From contig LJSV01000003.1 in NCBI GenBank assembly GCA_001314715.1, positions 248,001-312,000 on the forward strand: 64,000 bases of DNA. The letters are read 5' to 3'. How positions within the stretch are numbered: position 1 is the stretch's first letter; every line of letters starts with the position of its first letter. Source of the stretch: Rhodobacteraceae bacterium HLUCCA12. GTDB taxonomy: Bacteria > Pseudomonadota > Alphaproteobacteria > Rhodobacterales > Rhodobacteraceae. This document shows positions 46,700 to 56,057 of this stretch, piece after piece. The position numbers and the translations under genes are program-made. The notes beneath the pieces are model-generated. The model made no database searches. It saw only the letters and a program-made list of their open reading frames with translations, and had not been told where the DNA came from.

Positions 46700-47503
46700 G
46701 TGACAGATACAAGACGCCGGGCCTTGATGCTCGGCCTGGGATCATGGTGCCTGGCCAATGCCGGGGTGTCGCTGGCAACACCGGCGCAGGGGCGAACGGC
46801 GACGCCCGCGGCCATGCCGCGGCTGACGCGGGCACATGGTGTCATCAACCTGAGCCGTGTCGAGACCGATCGCCCGCAGGTGGCGTTGACCTTCGATGAC
46901 GGCCCCCATCCGCAACACACGCCGCGTCTGCTGGACATTCTGGCCGAACACCGGGTGCGGGCCACGTTCTATGTGATCGGATCGCTTGTGCACCGCTATC
47001 CCGCGATTGTGCAGCGAATCGTTGCCGAAGGGCATGAGCTGGGTAACCACACATGGGCCCATCCGACGCTGAGCCGACATGGCGATCACCGCATCCTGTC
47101 CGAGATCGACCGCACGCAGGAAATCATCTGGCAAACCACGGGCCATCTGCCGGTCACCTTTCGCCCGCCCTATGGTGCGATCACACCCCGACAAAGCCGG
47201 ATGCTGCATGCAAGCCGCAATCTGCCGACCGTGGTCTGGTCCGTCGATCCGCAGGACTGGCGGCGCCCCGGCCCGGCGGTGGTCGCGCAGCGCATGCTCC
47301 AGGGCGCAGGGCCCGGCGCGATCATCCTGGCGCATGACATCCACGCCGCCACGGTCGCGGCCGTCCCCGAAGCGCTGAACGGACTGTATCGGCGTGGGCT
47401 GGACTGCGTTACACTGTCCGAACTGATCGGCTGGGGGCGCTGGGGGCCAGAGGCCCCGTATCGCCACCGGATCGCCGGCGCGGGAAGCCGCCGGACCGGC
47501 TGA
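46700..47503 (+). CDS. Polysaccharide deacetylase (NodB domain), exported
   Basis: 267 aa. Starts with GTG after CGGGGGACG. A basic N-terminus (TDTRRRALMLGLGSW) and hydrophobic stretch look like a signal peptide, possibly Tat-like. The NodB domain has TFDDGPH (metal Asp), HTWAHPT (metal His pair), RPPYGA and a late LAHDIH. It would remove N- or O-acetyl groups from a cell-wall or exopolysaccharide. No lipobox seen. Confidence 0.87.
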   Translation: MTDTRRRALMLGLGSWCLANAGVSLATPAQGRTATPAAMPRLTRAHGVINLSRVETDRPQVALTFDDGPHPQHTPRLLDILAEHRVRATFYVIGSLVHRYPAIVQRIVAEGHELGNHTWAHPTLSRHGDHRILSEIDRTQEIIWQTTGHLPVTFRPPYGAITPRQSRMLHASRNLPTVVWSVDPQDWRRPGPAVVAQRMLQGAGPGAIILAHDIHAATVAAVPEALNGLYRRGLDCVTLSELIGWGRWGPEAPYRHRIAGAGSRRTG

Positions 47504-47597
47504 ACCGGCGCCGTGCACCGGAGGCTGCATCGCAGGCGAAAATTCGCGCGCATTAGGGTATAGTGAAATCAGGCAGGCGAAGGCGGTTTGATAAAAA

Positions 47598-47638
47598 AAC
47601 TTTCGGAAACTGACATACAGGCTTCACAAACGAAAGTT
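47598..47638. promoter_or_regulatory. Inverted repeat AACTTTCG/CGAAAGTT upstream of ugpB
   Basis: Eight-base perfect inverted repeat with a 25-bp spacer in an AT-rich region 76-117 bp before ugpB. DeoR/GlpR-type operators in related bacteria contain TTTCG/CGAAA halves, so a carbon-source repressor is a possibility (inference). Confidence 0.4.
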
Positions 47639-47714
47639 ATCGCAGCAAAGTGCACAAATTCGCGCACGTCGCGACAATGAACGCACAAGGATTTTGCAAC
47701 AGAAGGGGTCTTCA

Positions 47715-49034
47715 ATGATCATCCGTAGTCTTCTTGCCGGAACGGCGCTGTCGCTGAGCTTCGCGGCTTCCGCGAATGCCCAGGTGACGATCAACTGGTG
47801 GCACGCCATGGGTGGCGAGCTGGGTGAGCTGCTTGAGGAAGTGGCCGAAGGCTTCAACGAATCGCAATCCGATTACGAGGTCGTGCCCAACTTCCGCGGC
47901 ACCTATGCCGAAACCATGACCGGTGCCATCGCCGCGTTTCGCGCCAATGAACAGCCGCACGTCCTTCAGGTTTTCGAAGTCGGCACCGGCACCATGATGG
48001 CCGCCGAAGGGGCGATCTATCCGATCTATCAGTTGATGGAAGATTTCGACGTGCCCTTCGACCCCGAGGCATATCTGCCCGCCGTGGTCGGCTATTACAC
48101 CGATCCGGACGGCAACATGCTGTCGTTCCCGTTCAACTCGTCCACGCCGATCATGTACTACAACAAGGACATGTTCGAAGAGGCCGGACTTGACCCGGAA
48201 AGCCCGCCCGAAACCTGGGCCGAAATGGAAGAATACTCGCGCGAGATCGTCGAATCGGGTGCGGCGCCCTGTGGGTTCACCACCTCCTGGCCAAGCTGGG
48301 TCATGCTTGAGAACTTCTCGGCCTGGCACAACCTTCCGCTGGGGACGCAGGCCAACGGCTTTGGCGGCTTCGACACCGAATTCACCTTCAACAACGAGCA
48401 TGTCGCGCGCCACTGGGACAACCTGGCGGACTGGCAGGAAGACGACATCTTCCGCTGGGGCGGCCCGAACACCGGCGCCGATGCGTTCCCGGCGTTCTAT
48501 GCGGGCGAATGCGCGATGGTCTTCGGCTCGTCGGCCAGCCGCGCCGGCGTTCTGTCCAATACCGATTTCAGTGTCGGCTACGGCTTCCAGCCCTATTACG
48601 ACGACATCGAGGGCGCGCCGCAGAACTCGATCATCGGTGGTGCCACGCTCTGGGTTCTGACCGGCCATTCGGATGAGGAATATGCGGGCATCGCGCGCTT
48701 CTTCGAATACCTGTCCGAGCCCGAGGTTCAGGCCTTCTGGCACCAGGAAACCGGCTATCTGCCGATCACCCAAGCCTCGTACGAGTTGAGCGCCGAAGAA
48801 GGGTACTATGACGAAAACCCGGGCGCCGACACCTCGATCAAACAGATGACGCTGAATGAGCCGACCGAGAATTCGCGCGGCCTGCGTTTCGGCAACTTCG
48901 TCCAGATCCGCGACATCATTTCCGAAGAGATGGAAGCGGTGATGTCCGGTTCGAAATCGGGCGAGGAAGCCACCGAGGATGCGGTCAGCCGCGGCAACGC
49001 CCTGCTGCGTGAGTTCGAAGCCTCGATGAACTGA
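47715..49034 (+). CDS. ugpB: sn-Glycerol-3-phosphate-type ABC substrate-binding protein UgpB
   Basis: 439 aa. Signal peptide [22 protein letters not shown], then [36 protein letters not shown] and [14 protein letters not shown], all diagnostic of UgpB. Periplasmic receptor for glycerol-3-phosphate and glycerophosphodiesters. AAGGGG precedes the ATG. Followed by a strong intercistronic hairpin and then ugpAEC, so the binding protein is probably made in excess. Confidence 0.93.
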   Translation: MIIRSLLAGTALSLSFAASANAQVTINWWHAMGGELGELLEEVAEGFNESQSDYEVVPNFRGTYAETMTGAIAAFRANEQPHVLQVFEVGTGTMMAAEGAIYPIYQLMEDFDVPFDPEAYLPAVVGYYTDPDGNMLSFPFNSSTPIMYYNKDMFEEAGLDPESPPETWAEMEEYSREIVESGAAPCGFTTSWPSWVMLENFSAWHNLPLGTQANGFGGFDTEFTFNNEHVARHWDNLADWQEDDIFRWGGPNTGADAFPAFYAGECAMVFGSSASRAGVLSNTDFSVGYGFQPYYDDIEGAPQNSIIGGATLWVLTGHSDEEYAGIARFFEYLSEPEVQAFWHQETGYLPITQASYELSAEEGYYDENPGADTSIKQMTLNEPTENSRGLRFGNFVQIRDIISEEMEAVMSGSKSGEEATEDAVSRGNALLREFEASMN

Positions 49035-49047
49035 TCCAGTCAGTCCC

Positions 49048-49077
49048 GGCCCGCCCCCGCTTCGCCGGGGGCGGGCC
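49048..49077 (+). terminator. Strong intercistronic hairpin between ugpB and ugpA
   Basis: GGCCCGCCCCCG and CGGGGGCGGGCC form a perfect 12-bp stem with a CTTCGC loop 14 bp after the ugpB stop. No long T-run; probably a partial terminator or 3' stabiliser. Confidence 0.6.
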
Positions 49078-49116
49078 ATCTTCTGTCGGACCGCCGAAAG
49101 CCCGGACACAGACCCG

Positions 49117-50007
49117 ATGCAGACCAAACGCACGACCTTTTCCAATCGGTGGCTGCCCTACGCGCTTTTGGCGCCGCAGGTGATCGTCACGCTCGTCTTC
49201 TTTATCTGGCCCGCAAGCCAGGCGCTGATCCAGTCGGTCTATCGGCAGGGCGATGCCTTCGGCGTCAGGCCCCCCACATTCGTCGGCTGGCGAAACTTCG
49301 AGACCCTCCTGGCCGAACCGCAATACCTGGGCTCGCTGAAGGCGACATTCATCTTTGCCCTCGGCACGACGATCCTGTCGATGGGCGTGGCCCTGCTGTT
49401 CGCGGTCATGGTCAACCGAATGATCCGCTCGCGCGATGCCTACACGACATTCATGGTCTGGCCCTATGCCGTAGCCCCGGCGATTGCCGGCGTCCTGTGG
49501 TGGTTCATCTTCAACCCCAATATCGGCATCCTGCCCTATGTCCTGGAAGGAATCGGGTACGACTGGAACCACCGCGCCAGTTCGACCGACGCGATGCTGC
49601 TGATCATCATTGCCGCGGCGTGGAAACAAATCTCGTACAACTTCCTGTTCTTTCTTGCGGGCCTCCAGTCCATTCCGCATTCGCTGATCGAGGCGGCAGC
49701 GATCGATGGAGCCGGCAGGATGAAACGGTTCTGGACCATCGTCTTTCCGCTTCTGTCGCCTGTGACCTTCTTTCTGATGGTGGTGAATATCGTCTATGCC
49801 ATGTTCGACACGTTCGGCGTGATCCACGCAACGACCGAAGGCGGGCCGTCGCAGGCCACCAACATTCTGGTCTACAAGGTGTTCCGCGACGGTTTCGTCA
49901 ATCTCAACACCGGCTCGTCGGCGGCGCAATCGGTCATCCTGATGGCCATCGTCATCGTGCTGACCGTCATCCAGTTCCGCTATATCGAGCGGCGCGTGAA
50001 CTACTGA
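49117..50007 (+). CDS. ugpA: Glycerol-3-phosphate ABC transporter permease UgpA
   Basis: 296 aa MalF-type permease with six membrane helices. The cytoplasmic EAA loop appears as [22 protein letters not shown]. Forms the channel with UgpE. Second gene of ugpBAEC. Confidence 0.93.
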   Translation: MQTKRTTFSNRWLPYALLAPQVIVTLVFFIWPASQALIQSVYRQGDAFGVRPPTFVGWRNFETLLAEPQYLGSLKATFIFALGTTILSMGVALLFAVMVNRMIRSRDAYTTFMVWPYAVAPAIAGVLWWFIFNPNIGILPYVLEGIGYDWNHRASSTDAMLLIIIAAAWKQISYNFLFFLAGLQSIPHSLIEAAAIDGAGRMKRFWTIVFPLLSPVTFFLMVVNIVYAMFDTFGVIHATTEGGPSQATNILVYKVFRDGFVNLNTGSSAAQSVILMAIVIVLTVIQFRYIERRVNY

Positions 50008-50019
50008 GAGGGCAGGCGC

Positions 50020-50868
50020 ATGGTAGAGAACAATCGTTGGGGCAACCTGTTTGCCCATCTTGTGCTGATCCTGGGCGTGGCGATCGTGGTCTTTCCGGTC
50101 TATGTGGCGGTGATCGCATCGACGCATCCGTCGGGCACCTTCTTGCGGGGCGTCATGCCGCTGCTGCCGGGGCCGAACGCGCTGGAAAACTATCGCACCG
50201 TGATCTTTGAAGGGCGCTCGCGGGCGGGAACGCCGCCGATCGGCGGGATGTTGTGGAACAGTTTCGTCATGGCCATGGCGATCACCATCGGCAAGTTGTC
50301 GATCTCGATCCTGTCGGCCTTCGCGATCGTCTATTTCCGCTTTCCCTTCCGCATCTTCTTTTTCTGGGTGATCTTCCTGACGCTGATGCTGCCGGTCGAG
50401 GTGCGCATCGTGCCGACATTCGAGGTGGTCGCCAATCTCGGCATGCTGAACTCGTTCGCCGGGCTGTCGATCCCGCTCATCGCATCGGCCACGGCGACGT
50501 TCCTGTTCCGACAGTTCTTCATGACCGTGCCCGAAGAGTTGATGGAGGCCGCCCGCGTCGATGGCGCCGGGCCGATGAAATTCTTCAAAGACATCCTGCT
50601 GCCGCTGTCGATCACCAATATCGCGGCGCTGTTCGTGATCATGTTCATCTATGGCTGGAACCAGTATCTCTGGCCGCTTCTGATCACGACCGAGCAGGAA
50701 TACTACACCATCGTCATGGGCATCCAGCGCATGGTCACCGGCGGCGACAGCGAACCGCTGTGGCACCTGGTCATGGCGACCGTGACACTGGCCGCGCTGC
50801 CACCGATCCTGGTGATCCTGTTCATGCAGCGGCTGTTCGTCAAAGGCCTGACAGAGACGGAGAAATAA
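50020..50868 (+). CDS. ugpE: Glycerol-3-phosphate ABC transporter permease UgpE
   Basis: 282 aa MalG-type permease, six helices, EAA loop [21 protein letters not shown]. Partner of UgpA. It starts 12 bp after ugpA. Confidence 0.93.
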   Translation: MVENNRWGNLFAHLVLILGVAIVVFPVYVAVIASTHPSGTFLRGVMPLLPGPNALENYRTVIFEGRSRAGTPPIGGMLWNSFVMAMAITIGKLSISILSAFAIVYFRFPFRIFFFWVIFLTLMLPVEVRIVPTFEVVANLGMLNSFAGLSIPLIASATATFLFRQFFMTVPEELMEAARVDGAGPMKFFKDILLPLSITNIAALFVIMFIYGWNQYLWPLLITTEQEYYTIVMGIQRMVTGGDSEPLWHLVMATVTLAALPPILVILFMQRLFVKGLTETEK

Positions 50869-50870
50869 CA

Positions 50871-51920
50871 ATGGCCTCTATTCATTTGGACAACCTGCAC
50901 AAGGTCTATGCCGGTGGCGTCCAGGCCGTCACGGGTGTCAGCCTCGATATCAAGGACGGCGAGATGATCGTGCTCGTCGGGCCGTCAGGCTGCGGAAAAT
51001 CGACGCTGTTGCGCATGGTGGCCGGGTTGGAAACCATCACCTCGGGGACGCTCAAGATCGGCGACCGGGTGGTCAACAACCTGGAACCCGCCGAACGCGA
51101 TATCGCCATGGTGTTCCAGAACTATGCGCTTTATCCGCATATGACGGTGTTCAACAACCTCGCCTATGGGCTGAAGAACCGCAAGTTCCCCTCGAACGAG
51201 ATCACGCGCCGCGTGACCGAAGCGGCGAAGATGCTGGAGATCGACGCCTTCCTTGACCGCAAGCCCCGGCAGCTTTCGGGTGGGCAGCGTCAGCGCGTGG
51301 CAATGGGCCGCGCGCTGGTGCGCGAGCCGGCCGCGTTCCTGTTCGATGAGCCGCTATCGAACCTCGATGCCAAGCTCAGGGTGCAGATGCGCGTCGAGAT
51401 CAAGCAATTGCAGCGGCGGCTGGGTACGACCTCGCTTTACGTCACGCACGACCAGCTTGAGGCCCTGACCCTGGCGGATCGTCTGGTGGTTCTCAACGGC
51501 GGCGTGATCGAGCAGGTCGGCACGCCGATGGAGGTCTATAACAAGCCCGCATCGCTGTTCGTGGCCGGGTTCATCGGCTCTCCGGCGATGAACATGATCC
51601 CGGTCGAATACTTGCAGGCGCAAGGCGCCACCCTGCCCGAGATCCTTCCGGACGAAACCGATCTGGTCGGCATCCGGCCCGACGAATTGTCCCTGAATCC
51701 GCCGTCGGACGCCAGCCTGTCGGTCAAGGGCACATTGATGCTGCTGGAACCGGCCGGGGCGGAAAGCCATCTCTACATCCATCTGGAAGGCAGCGATCAG
51801 CCGATCGTCATGCGCGTCTCGGGCGTTCCGCAGATGCAGGAGGGGCAAGCAATCCAGATGTATACATCGGTGGCCGCCCTGCATCCGTTCAACAAGGCCA
51901 GCGGGCGCAGAACCGGCTGA
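50871..51920 (+). CDS. ugpC: Glycerol-3-phosphate ABC transporter ATPase UgpC
   Basis: 349 aa. Walker [11 protein letters not shown]-loop [10 protein letters not shown], signature LSGGQRQR, Walker [13 protein letters not shown]-loop VTHDQ and a C-terminal TOBE domain that can bind a regulator. Energises UgpAE. No ugpQ phosphodiesterase follows; a minus-strand terminator lies next. Confidence 0.94.
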   Translation: MASIHLDNLHKVYAGGVQAVTGVSLDIKDGEMIVLVGPSGCGKSTLLRMVAGLETITSGTLKIGDRVVNNLEPAERDIAMVFQNYALYPHMTVFNNLAYGLKNRKFPSNEITRRVTEAAKMLEIDAFLDRKPRQLSGGQRQRVAMGRALVREPAAFLFDEPLSNLDAKLRVQMRVEIKQLQRRLGTTSLYVTHDQLEALTLADRLVVLNGGVIEQVGTPMEVYNKPASLFVAGFIGSPAMNMIPVEYLQAQGATLPEILPDETDLVGIRPDELSLNPPSDASLSVKGTLMLLEPAGAESHLYIHLEGSDQPIVMRVSGVPQMQEGQAIQMYTSVAALHPFNKASGRRTG

Positions 51921-51940
51921 CAGACCCGTGACGGGTCGAT

Positions 51941-51974
51941 GAAAAGGGCGGGCAACCCGGTTGCCTGCCCGCCC
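51941..51974 (-). terminator. Terminator of dctM (possibly bidirectional)
   Basis: GGGCGGGCA and TGCCCGCCC form a 9-bp stem. On the minus strand it is followed by TTTTC, as for a rho-independent terminator of the TRAP operon; it may also end ugp transcripts. Confidence 0.65.
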
Positions 51975-52061
51975 GGTCCCGTATCGCGTCAGCCCGCGGG
52001 GGGTCGTCTGCGAGCCACTGGGCGCGCGCCTACGGGCCGGCAAACATCAAGCCCGCACGAT

Positions 52062-53576
52062 TCAGAACAAGAGCCAGACAAGCCCAAGCGTGATCGGTGG
52101 CGCGGCCACCAGGATCGCGGTGCGGATCATGTCCGACGCCACGAAGGGGATCACCCCGCGATAAGTTTCCATCATGCTGACCCCGCGGGCCATCGAATTG
52201 ATGATGAACAGGTTCATCCCCACCGGCGGCGTTATCAGCCCCACCTCGACCACGATCAGCACCAGGACGCCAAACCAGATTGCGGTCTCTTCGGGCGTCA
52301 GCCCGAAATCCAGTCGCATGATGATCGGAAAGAAGATCGGGACCGTCAGCAGGATCATCGACAGCGAGTCCATCACGCAACCGAAGACCAGATAGATCAG
52401 CAGAATCGCCACCAGCACCAGAATCGGCGAAGTGCTGAGCCCTTCGACCCAGTCGGCCGCGAAATAGGGTAACCGCGTGAACCCCAGGAACGAGTTGAAC
52501 ACGGCCGCCCCCAGCACGATGAAAAAGATCATCCCCGTTGAAACCGCGGTCGAGCGAAAACAATCCAGCAATTCGCGCCAACCCAGTTTGCCGCGCAGCA
52601 ATGCCACCAGGCCGGTTCCGGCCGCGCCCACGGCCGCGCCTTCGGTCGGCGTGAAGATGCCGGTATTCATCCCGCCGATCATCACCACGAAGATCACGAC
52701 CACCGGCCAGACCTCACGCAAGGCGCGGATTCTGTCCAGCAGGCTCAGTCGCGGCGATTGCACGGCATCGCGGGGATTGAGCCGCACCATCAGCGACACC
52801 GTCAGCATGTAGCCAAGTGCGGCCAGCAGCCCCGGCACCATTGCTGCAACGAAAAGCTTGGCAATGTTCTGTTCGGCCAGGATCGCATAGATCACCAGCA
52901 CGATCGATGGCGGGATCAGGATGCCCAGCGTTCCACCCGCCGCAAGCGACGCCGTCGACAGCCCGCCGGAATAGCCGTGCCGGCGCAGTTCCGGCAAGGC
53001 CACGCGCCCCATCGTCGCCGCCGTGGCCAGCGACGAGCCGCAGATCGCGCCGAACCCGGCCGATGCGCCGACGCCGGCCATGGCGACCCCGCCGCGCAGA
53101 TGCCCCAGCCAGGCCGCGGCGGCGCGGAACAGGGCTTCCGACAGGCCCCCCTTCATGGCAAAGGCACCCATCAGCAAAAACAGCGGCACGACCGAAAGCG
53201 AATAGCTTGCAAAGGTTTCGACCGCCACATGCTTGAGCTGGTTCAGCACCGGCGGCCAGCGCCCGCGCACCACAAAGAGGCCCAGGATACCGCACAGCAG
53301 CATGGCCAGACCGATCGGCATGCGCAGGGCAATCAAGGCCAGCAGCGCCGCAAAGAAGATCGTCGCGATCGTCAGGCCCGAATTGCCCGCGAACACCGCC
53401 AGCAAACCGGCAGACATCGGCCCAAGCCCTGCGACGATAGCAAACCAGACCAGCGTCGGCACCACCACGATGGCCACCGACGCAAAGGCCGCCCGCACCG
53501 TCGGCATACCCTGGATGAACCGCAACAGCGCGAACAGAACCACTGCCACGCACGCAAGTGTCAGCGCCCAGATCAT
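52062..53576 (-). CDS. TRAP transporter large permease (DctM)
   Basis: 504 aa, about 13-14 membrane segments, with the DctM pattern (GASAGFGAICGSSLATAATMGRVALPEL, GTLGILIPPSIVLVIYAI, TPTEGAAVGAAGTG). It imports an organic acid with Na+ coupling. The start overlaps the small permease stop as ATGA. Longer than many DctM proteins (about 430 aa) through N-terminal helices. Confidence 0.92.
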   Translation of the reverse strand: MIWALTLACVAVVLFALLRFIQGMPTVRAAFASVAIVVVPTLVWFAIVAGLGPMSAGLLAVFAGNSGLTIATIFFAALLALIALRMPIGLAMLLCGILGLFVVRGRWPPVLNQLKHVAVETFASYSLSVVPLFLLMGAFAMKGGLSEALFRAAAAWLGHLRGGVAMAGVGASAGFGAICGSSLATAATMGRVALPELRRHGYSGGLSTASLAAGGTLGILIPPSIVLVIYAILAEQNIAKLFVAAMVPGLLAALGYMLTVSLMVRLNPRDAVQSPRLSLLDRIRALREVWPVVVIFVVMIGGMNTGIFTPTEGAAVGAAGTGLVALLRGKLGWRELLDCFRSTAVSTGMIFFIVLGAAVFNSFLGFTRLPYFAADWVEGLSTSPILVLVAILLIYLVFGCVMDSLSMILLTVPIFFPIIMRLDFGLTPEETAIWFGVLVLIVVEVGLITPPVGMNLFIINSMARGVSMMETYRGVIPFVASDMIRTAILVAAPPITLGLVWLLF

Positions 53577-54172
53577 GCTCCGTCCCCTTGCGGTTCGCCC
53601 GCGCCCAGCGCCTCGTTCAGGCTGCGCCAGACCGTATAGGCACTGACCAGCGCGAAGCTGTAAAGTCCAATCATGCCGCCGACATAGCTGTACCAGAGCG
53701 GAATCTGCAGGATCAGCGAGGTTTCACCATAGCGGCGCTTGTCCTCAAGCCCGTTGCCCAGTTGCTGTGCCAGGACGATCACCGCAATCGTCAGCACCAG
53801 ATTCATGAGGGCGGAAATCGCCGCCATGCCACGCTCGCCCAGAACCGACACGAAGATGTCGACCGTGACATGCCCACGGTTGAACTGCGCCCAGGCCATG
53901 AAGAAGAAGATCGACACACCCGCGCCGATGGACACGATCTCGAAATCGCCGGGGATCGGACCCAGCTGTTCCAGCAGCGCCATGTCAATGCGTGACAGCG
54001 CCCGCCCGATGATCGAAGCCACGGCCGTCAGCGTGACGCCGGTCAGCACGATACCGCCGACGATGGCCAAAAAGTCGGCAAATCGGCCGATCCAGAGCCC
54101 GAAGAATGCCTCGGCCTCGGGCAGGATCGCCCAGCTCGGGGCCGCATGGCTTTGATCACCATCGCCCTTCAT
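53573..54172 (-). CDS. TRAP transporter small permease (DctQ)
   Basis: 199 aa, four membrane helices (ADFLAIVGGIVLTGVTLTA, then IFFFMAWAQFNRGHVTVDIF and others), the DctQ family pattern. It pairs with DctM. GAGGACGAGAGA precedes the ATG at 54172. Confidence 0.9.
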   Translation of the reverse strand: MKGDGDQSHAAPSWAILPEAEAFFGLWIGRFADFLAIVGGIVLTGVTLTAVASIIGRALSRIDMALLEQLGPIPGDFEIVSIGAGVSIFFFMAWAQFNRGHVTVDIFVSVLGERGMAAISALMNLVLTIAVIVLAQQLGNGLEDKRRYGETSLILQIPLWYSYVGGMIGLYSFALVSAYTVWRSLNEALGAGEPQGDGA

Positions 54173-54253
54173 TCTCTCGTCCTCATGTCGGGATAATCCC
54201 TTGTTCGCCTGCCCCGGTATGCAACAGGCGGGCATGCGCCCGCCTGCCTGCGA

Positions 54254-54284
54254 CCGGACCGGGGGCAACAGCGCCCCGGTCCGG
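54254..54284 (-). terminator. Intercistronic hairpin between dctP and dctQ
   Basis: CCGGACCGGGG and CCCCGGTCCGG form an 11-bp perfect stem in the 123-bp gap, again after the binding-protein gene as in ugp. Confidence 0.6.
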
Positions 54285-54295
54285 GCCCACGCGCC

Positions 54296-55327
54296 TCAGC
54301 GTGCGAGTTCCTCTTCCAGAAGGGCCTCGAAATCGGCGATCAGCTGGGCGCCGTCGATATCGCGCTCTTCCATTTCGGCGATCCAGTCTTCGCGCACCGG
54401 TGCCGCCGCCTCGCGCCAGGCTTCCAGGGCGTCGCCCTCGATCGTGATGATCTCGTTGCCCTCGTCGACGGCGATCTCGCGCGCCGGGGCATCGGCCTCA
54501 TGCATCACGCGGCCGACCCAGCCCGAGGTTTCAATACCGGAATTATCGTCGATCACCGCGCGCAGGTCTTCGGGCAGGGCCTCATAGGCGTCGGGGTTCA
54601 TGCCGAAGATGAACATGGTCGTGTATAGTGACCGGTCACCGCCGAATTCGGTGTGCGTATCGACCAGTTCCGGCACCCGCAGCGAGGCCGTGACCTCCCA
54701 CGGGACAACCGTTCCCTCGATGACGTTGCGCGACAACGCCTCGGGCACCTGCGGCACCGGCATGCCGACCGCGGTGCCGCCCAGCGCTTCGATCAGCCGG
54801 GTGATCAGGCGGGTCGGTCCGCGCACGGTGCGCCCGTCCAGATCATCGGGCGTTTCCACGGCGGGCGCGCGCATGTGGATCTGGCCCGATCCGTGCACAT
54901 GGATCGCCAGCGGCCGCACGCCTTCGAATTCGTCCTGCAAGTGCATCTCGTAGAACCGCCATGCCGCCCGCGATGTTGCCTCGGCCTGGCCGCCGATGAA
55001 CGGCAGGTCCACCACCTCGGCCCGCAGGAAGCGTCCGGGGGTGTAGCCCGTCAGGGTCCAGACGATATCGACCACGCCATCGCGCGCCTGGTCGAACAGC
55101 GCCGGAGGGCCGCCACCCAGCGACATGGCCGGATAAACCTCGACGGCGATGCGGCCATCCGATTCTTCCATCACCTTCTCGGCCCATGGCTCGATGAACT
55201 GCGACGGAACCGGCGCCTGTTCGGGCAGGAAGTGATGCACCCGCAGGGTCACCTCCTGGGCCATTGCGCCCGACACCGCCAGTGTGGCGGTCATCAACCC
55301 GGCTGCAAACAGTGATTTTCCCAACAA
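54296..55327 (-). CDS. TRAP transporter substrate-binding protein (DctP)
   Basis: 343 aa. Signal peptide GKSLFAAGLMTATLAVSGAMA, then VTLRVHHFLPEQAP, AVEVYPAMSLGGGPP and the conserved arginine region GRTVRGPTRLITRL. Periplasmic carboxylate receptor. The likely start is TTG (55327 or 55324) because GGGAGGG lies just before it and no ATG fits; the nearest upstream ATG would place that Shine-Dalgarno inside the reading frame. Ligand unknown. Confidence 0.9.
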   Translation of the reverse strand: MLGKSLFAAGLMTATLAVSGAMAQEVTLRVHHFLPEQAPVPSQFIEPWAEKVMEESDGRIAVEVYPAMSLGGGPPALFDQARDGVVDIVWTLTGYTPGRFLRAEVVDLPFIGGQAEATSRAAWRFYEMHLQDEFEGVRPLAIHVHGSGQIHMRAPAVETPDDLDGRTVRGPTRLITRLIEALGGTAVGMPVPQVPEALSRNVIEGTVVPWEVTASLRVPELVDTHTEFGGDRSLYTTMFIFGMNPDAYEALPEDLRAVIDDNSGIETSGWVGRVMHEADAPAREIAVDEGNEIITIEGDALEAWREAAAPVREDWIAEMEERDIDGAQLIADFEALLEEELAR

Positions 55328-55380
55328 TTTTCCCTCCCATTGGTCGTTGATGTCGGCGCGTCTCCCTGGCGGCGACTTCA

Positions 55381-55392
55381 TTGCAAACGCAA
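55381..55392. promoter_or_regulatory. Palindrome TTGCAAACGCAA near the dctP start site
   Basis: TTGC-AAAC-GCAA overlaps the predicted transcription start of dctP. A repressor site is possible. Confidence 0.35.
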
Positions 55393-55419
55393 CAATATTC
55401 CGCCCCGATTTCGAGTCAA
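55392..55419 (-). promoter_or_regulatory. Candidate sigma-70 promoter of the TRAP operon
   Basis: On the minus strand TTGACT and TATTGT with a 16-bp spacer, about 60 bp before the dctP TTG start. Confidence 0.45.
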
Positions 55420-55451
55420 GTCTTCATATTTCCGGCTCCGATCCCGCCAAT

Positions 55452-56057
55452 CTAACGCAAAGACGGCACGAAGGTCTTCAAGATTATTGCCAGATCGAAA
55501 CAAAAACCCTGGTTCGCCAGATAGATCAGATCCAGCCGGGCCTTGCGCGGTATGCAGGCCCGGCAATAGATCTCATCGGTCTGCGCGGGTGTGCGCGAGC
55601 GGGCCAGAAGCCGGCGCTCGTGCCGGTTGAAATAGATCGTGGCAAGCCCGGTAATACCCGGACGGGCCTGCAAGACCTGCTCATAGACATCGGGAAAACG
55701 CTCGACATACTGGCGCAGGGGCGGGCGCGGCCCGACCACCGAGATATCGCCACGAAACAGGTTGAACAATTGCGGCAGCTCGTCCAGCCGCGTTCGGCGC
55801 AGAAAGGCGCCCAGCGGGGTGATCCGGTCGGTCTTGTCGCCGCCCGACACGCCGGTGTCGTCAGGATCCGGGCGCATGGTTCGAAACTTGTAGAAGCGAA
55901 ATCCCTGCCGCGGCGTTTTCATGCGCTCGGCAGAATGAAAGACCGGGCCGCCCTCGATCAACACGATGACCACCGCGATCACGGCGATCGCGGGCACGAC
56001 GAAGACCGACAGGACGGTCGCGGTAAACAGATCGAACAGGCGTTTTGTCGGCGTCAT
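55452..56057 (-). CDS. Priming sugar transferase (bacterial sugar transferase family)
   Basis: 201 aa. A single N-terminal membrane/re-entrant helix, then FYKFRTM, LRRTRLDELPQLFNLFRGDISVVGPRPP and ARPGITG, the minimal PglC-like catalytic core without the extra helices of WbaP. It would transfer a sugar phosphate to undecaprenyl phosphate at the inner membrane. The ATG overlaps the epimerase stop as ATGA. Confidence 0.9.
   Translation of the reverse strand: MTPTKRLFDLFTATVLSVFVVPAIAVIAVVIVLIEGGPVFHSAERMKTPRQGFRFYKFRTMRPDPDDTGVSGGDKTDRITPLGAFLRRTRLDELPQLFNLFRGDISVVGPRPPLRQYVERFPDVYEQVLQARPGITGLATIYFNRHERRLLARSRTPAQTDEIYCRACIPRKARLDLIYLANQGFCFDLAIILKTFVPSLR

Noticed and set aside
46357-46965. 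Possible small genes in the gap after the FAD oxidase
   Set aside because: Frames on both strands overlap flanking genes, lack start signals and have no recognisable content.
48985-50871. 628-aa open frame on the minus strand
   Set aside because: Antisense to ugpA and ugpE; composition dominated by Asp/His/Arg/Gln, no start signal, no family motif.
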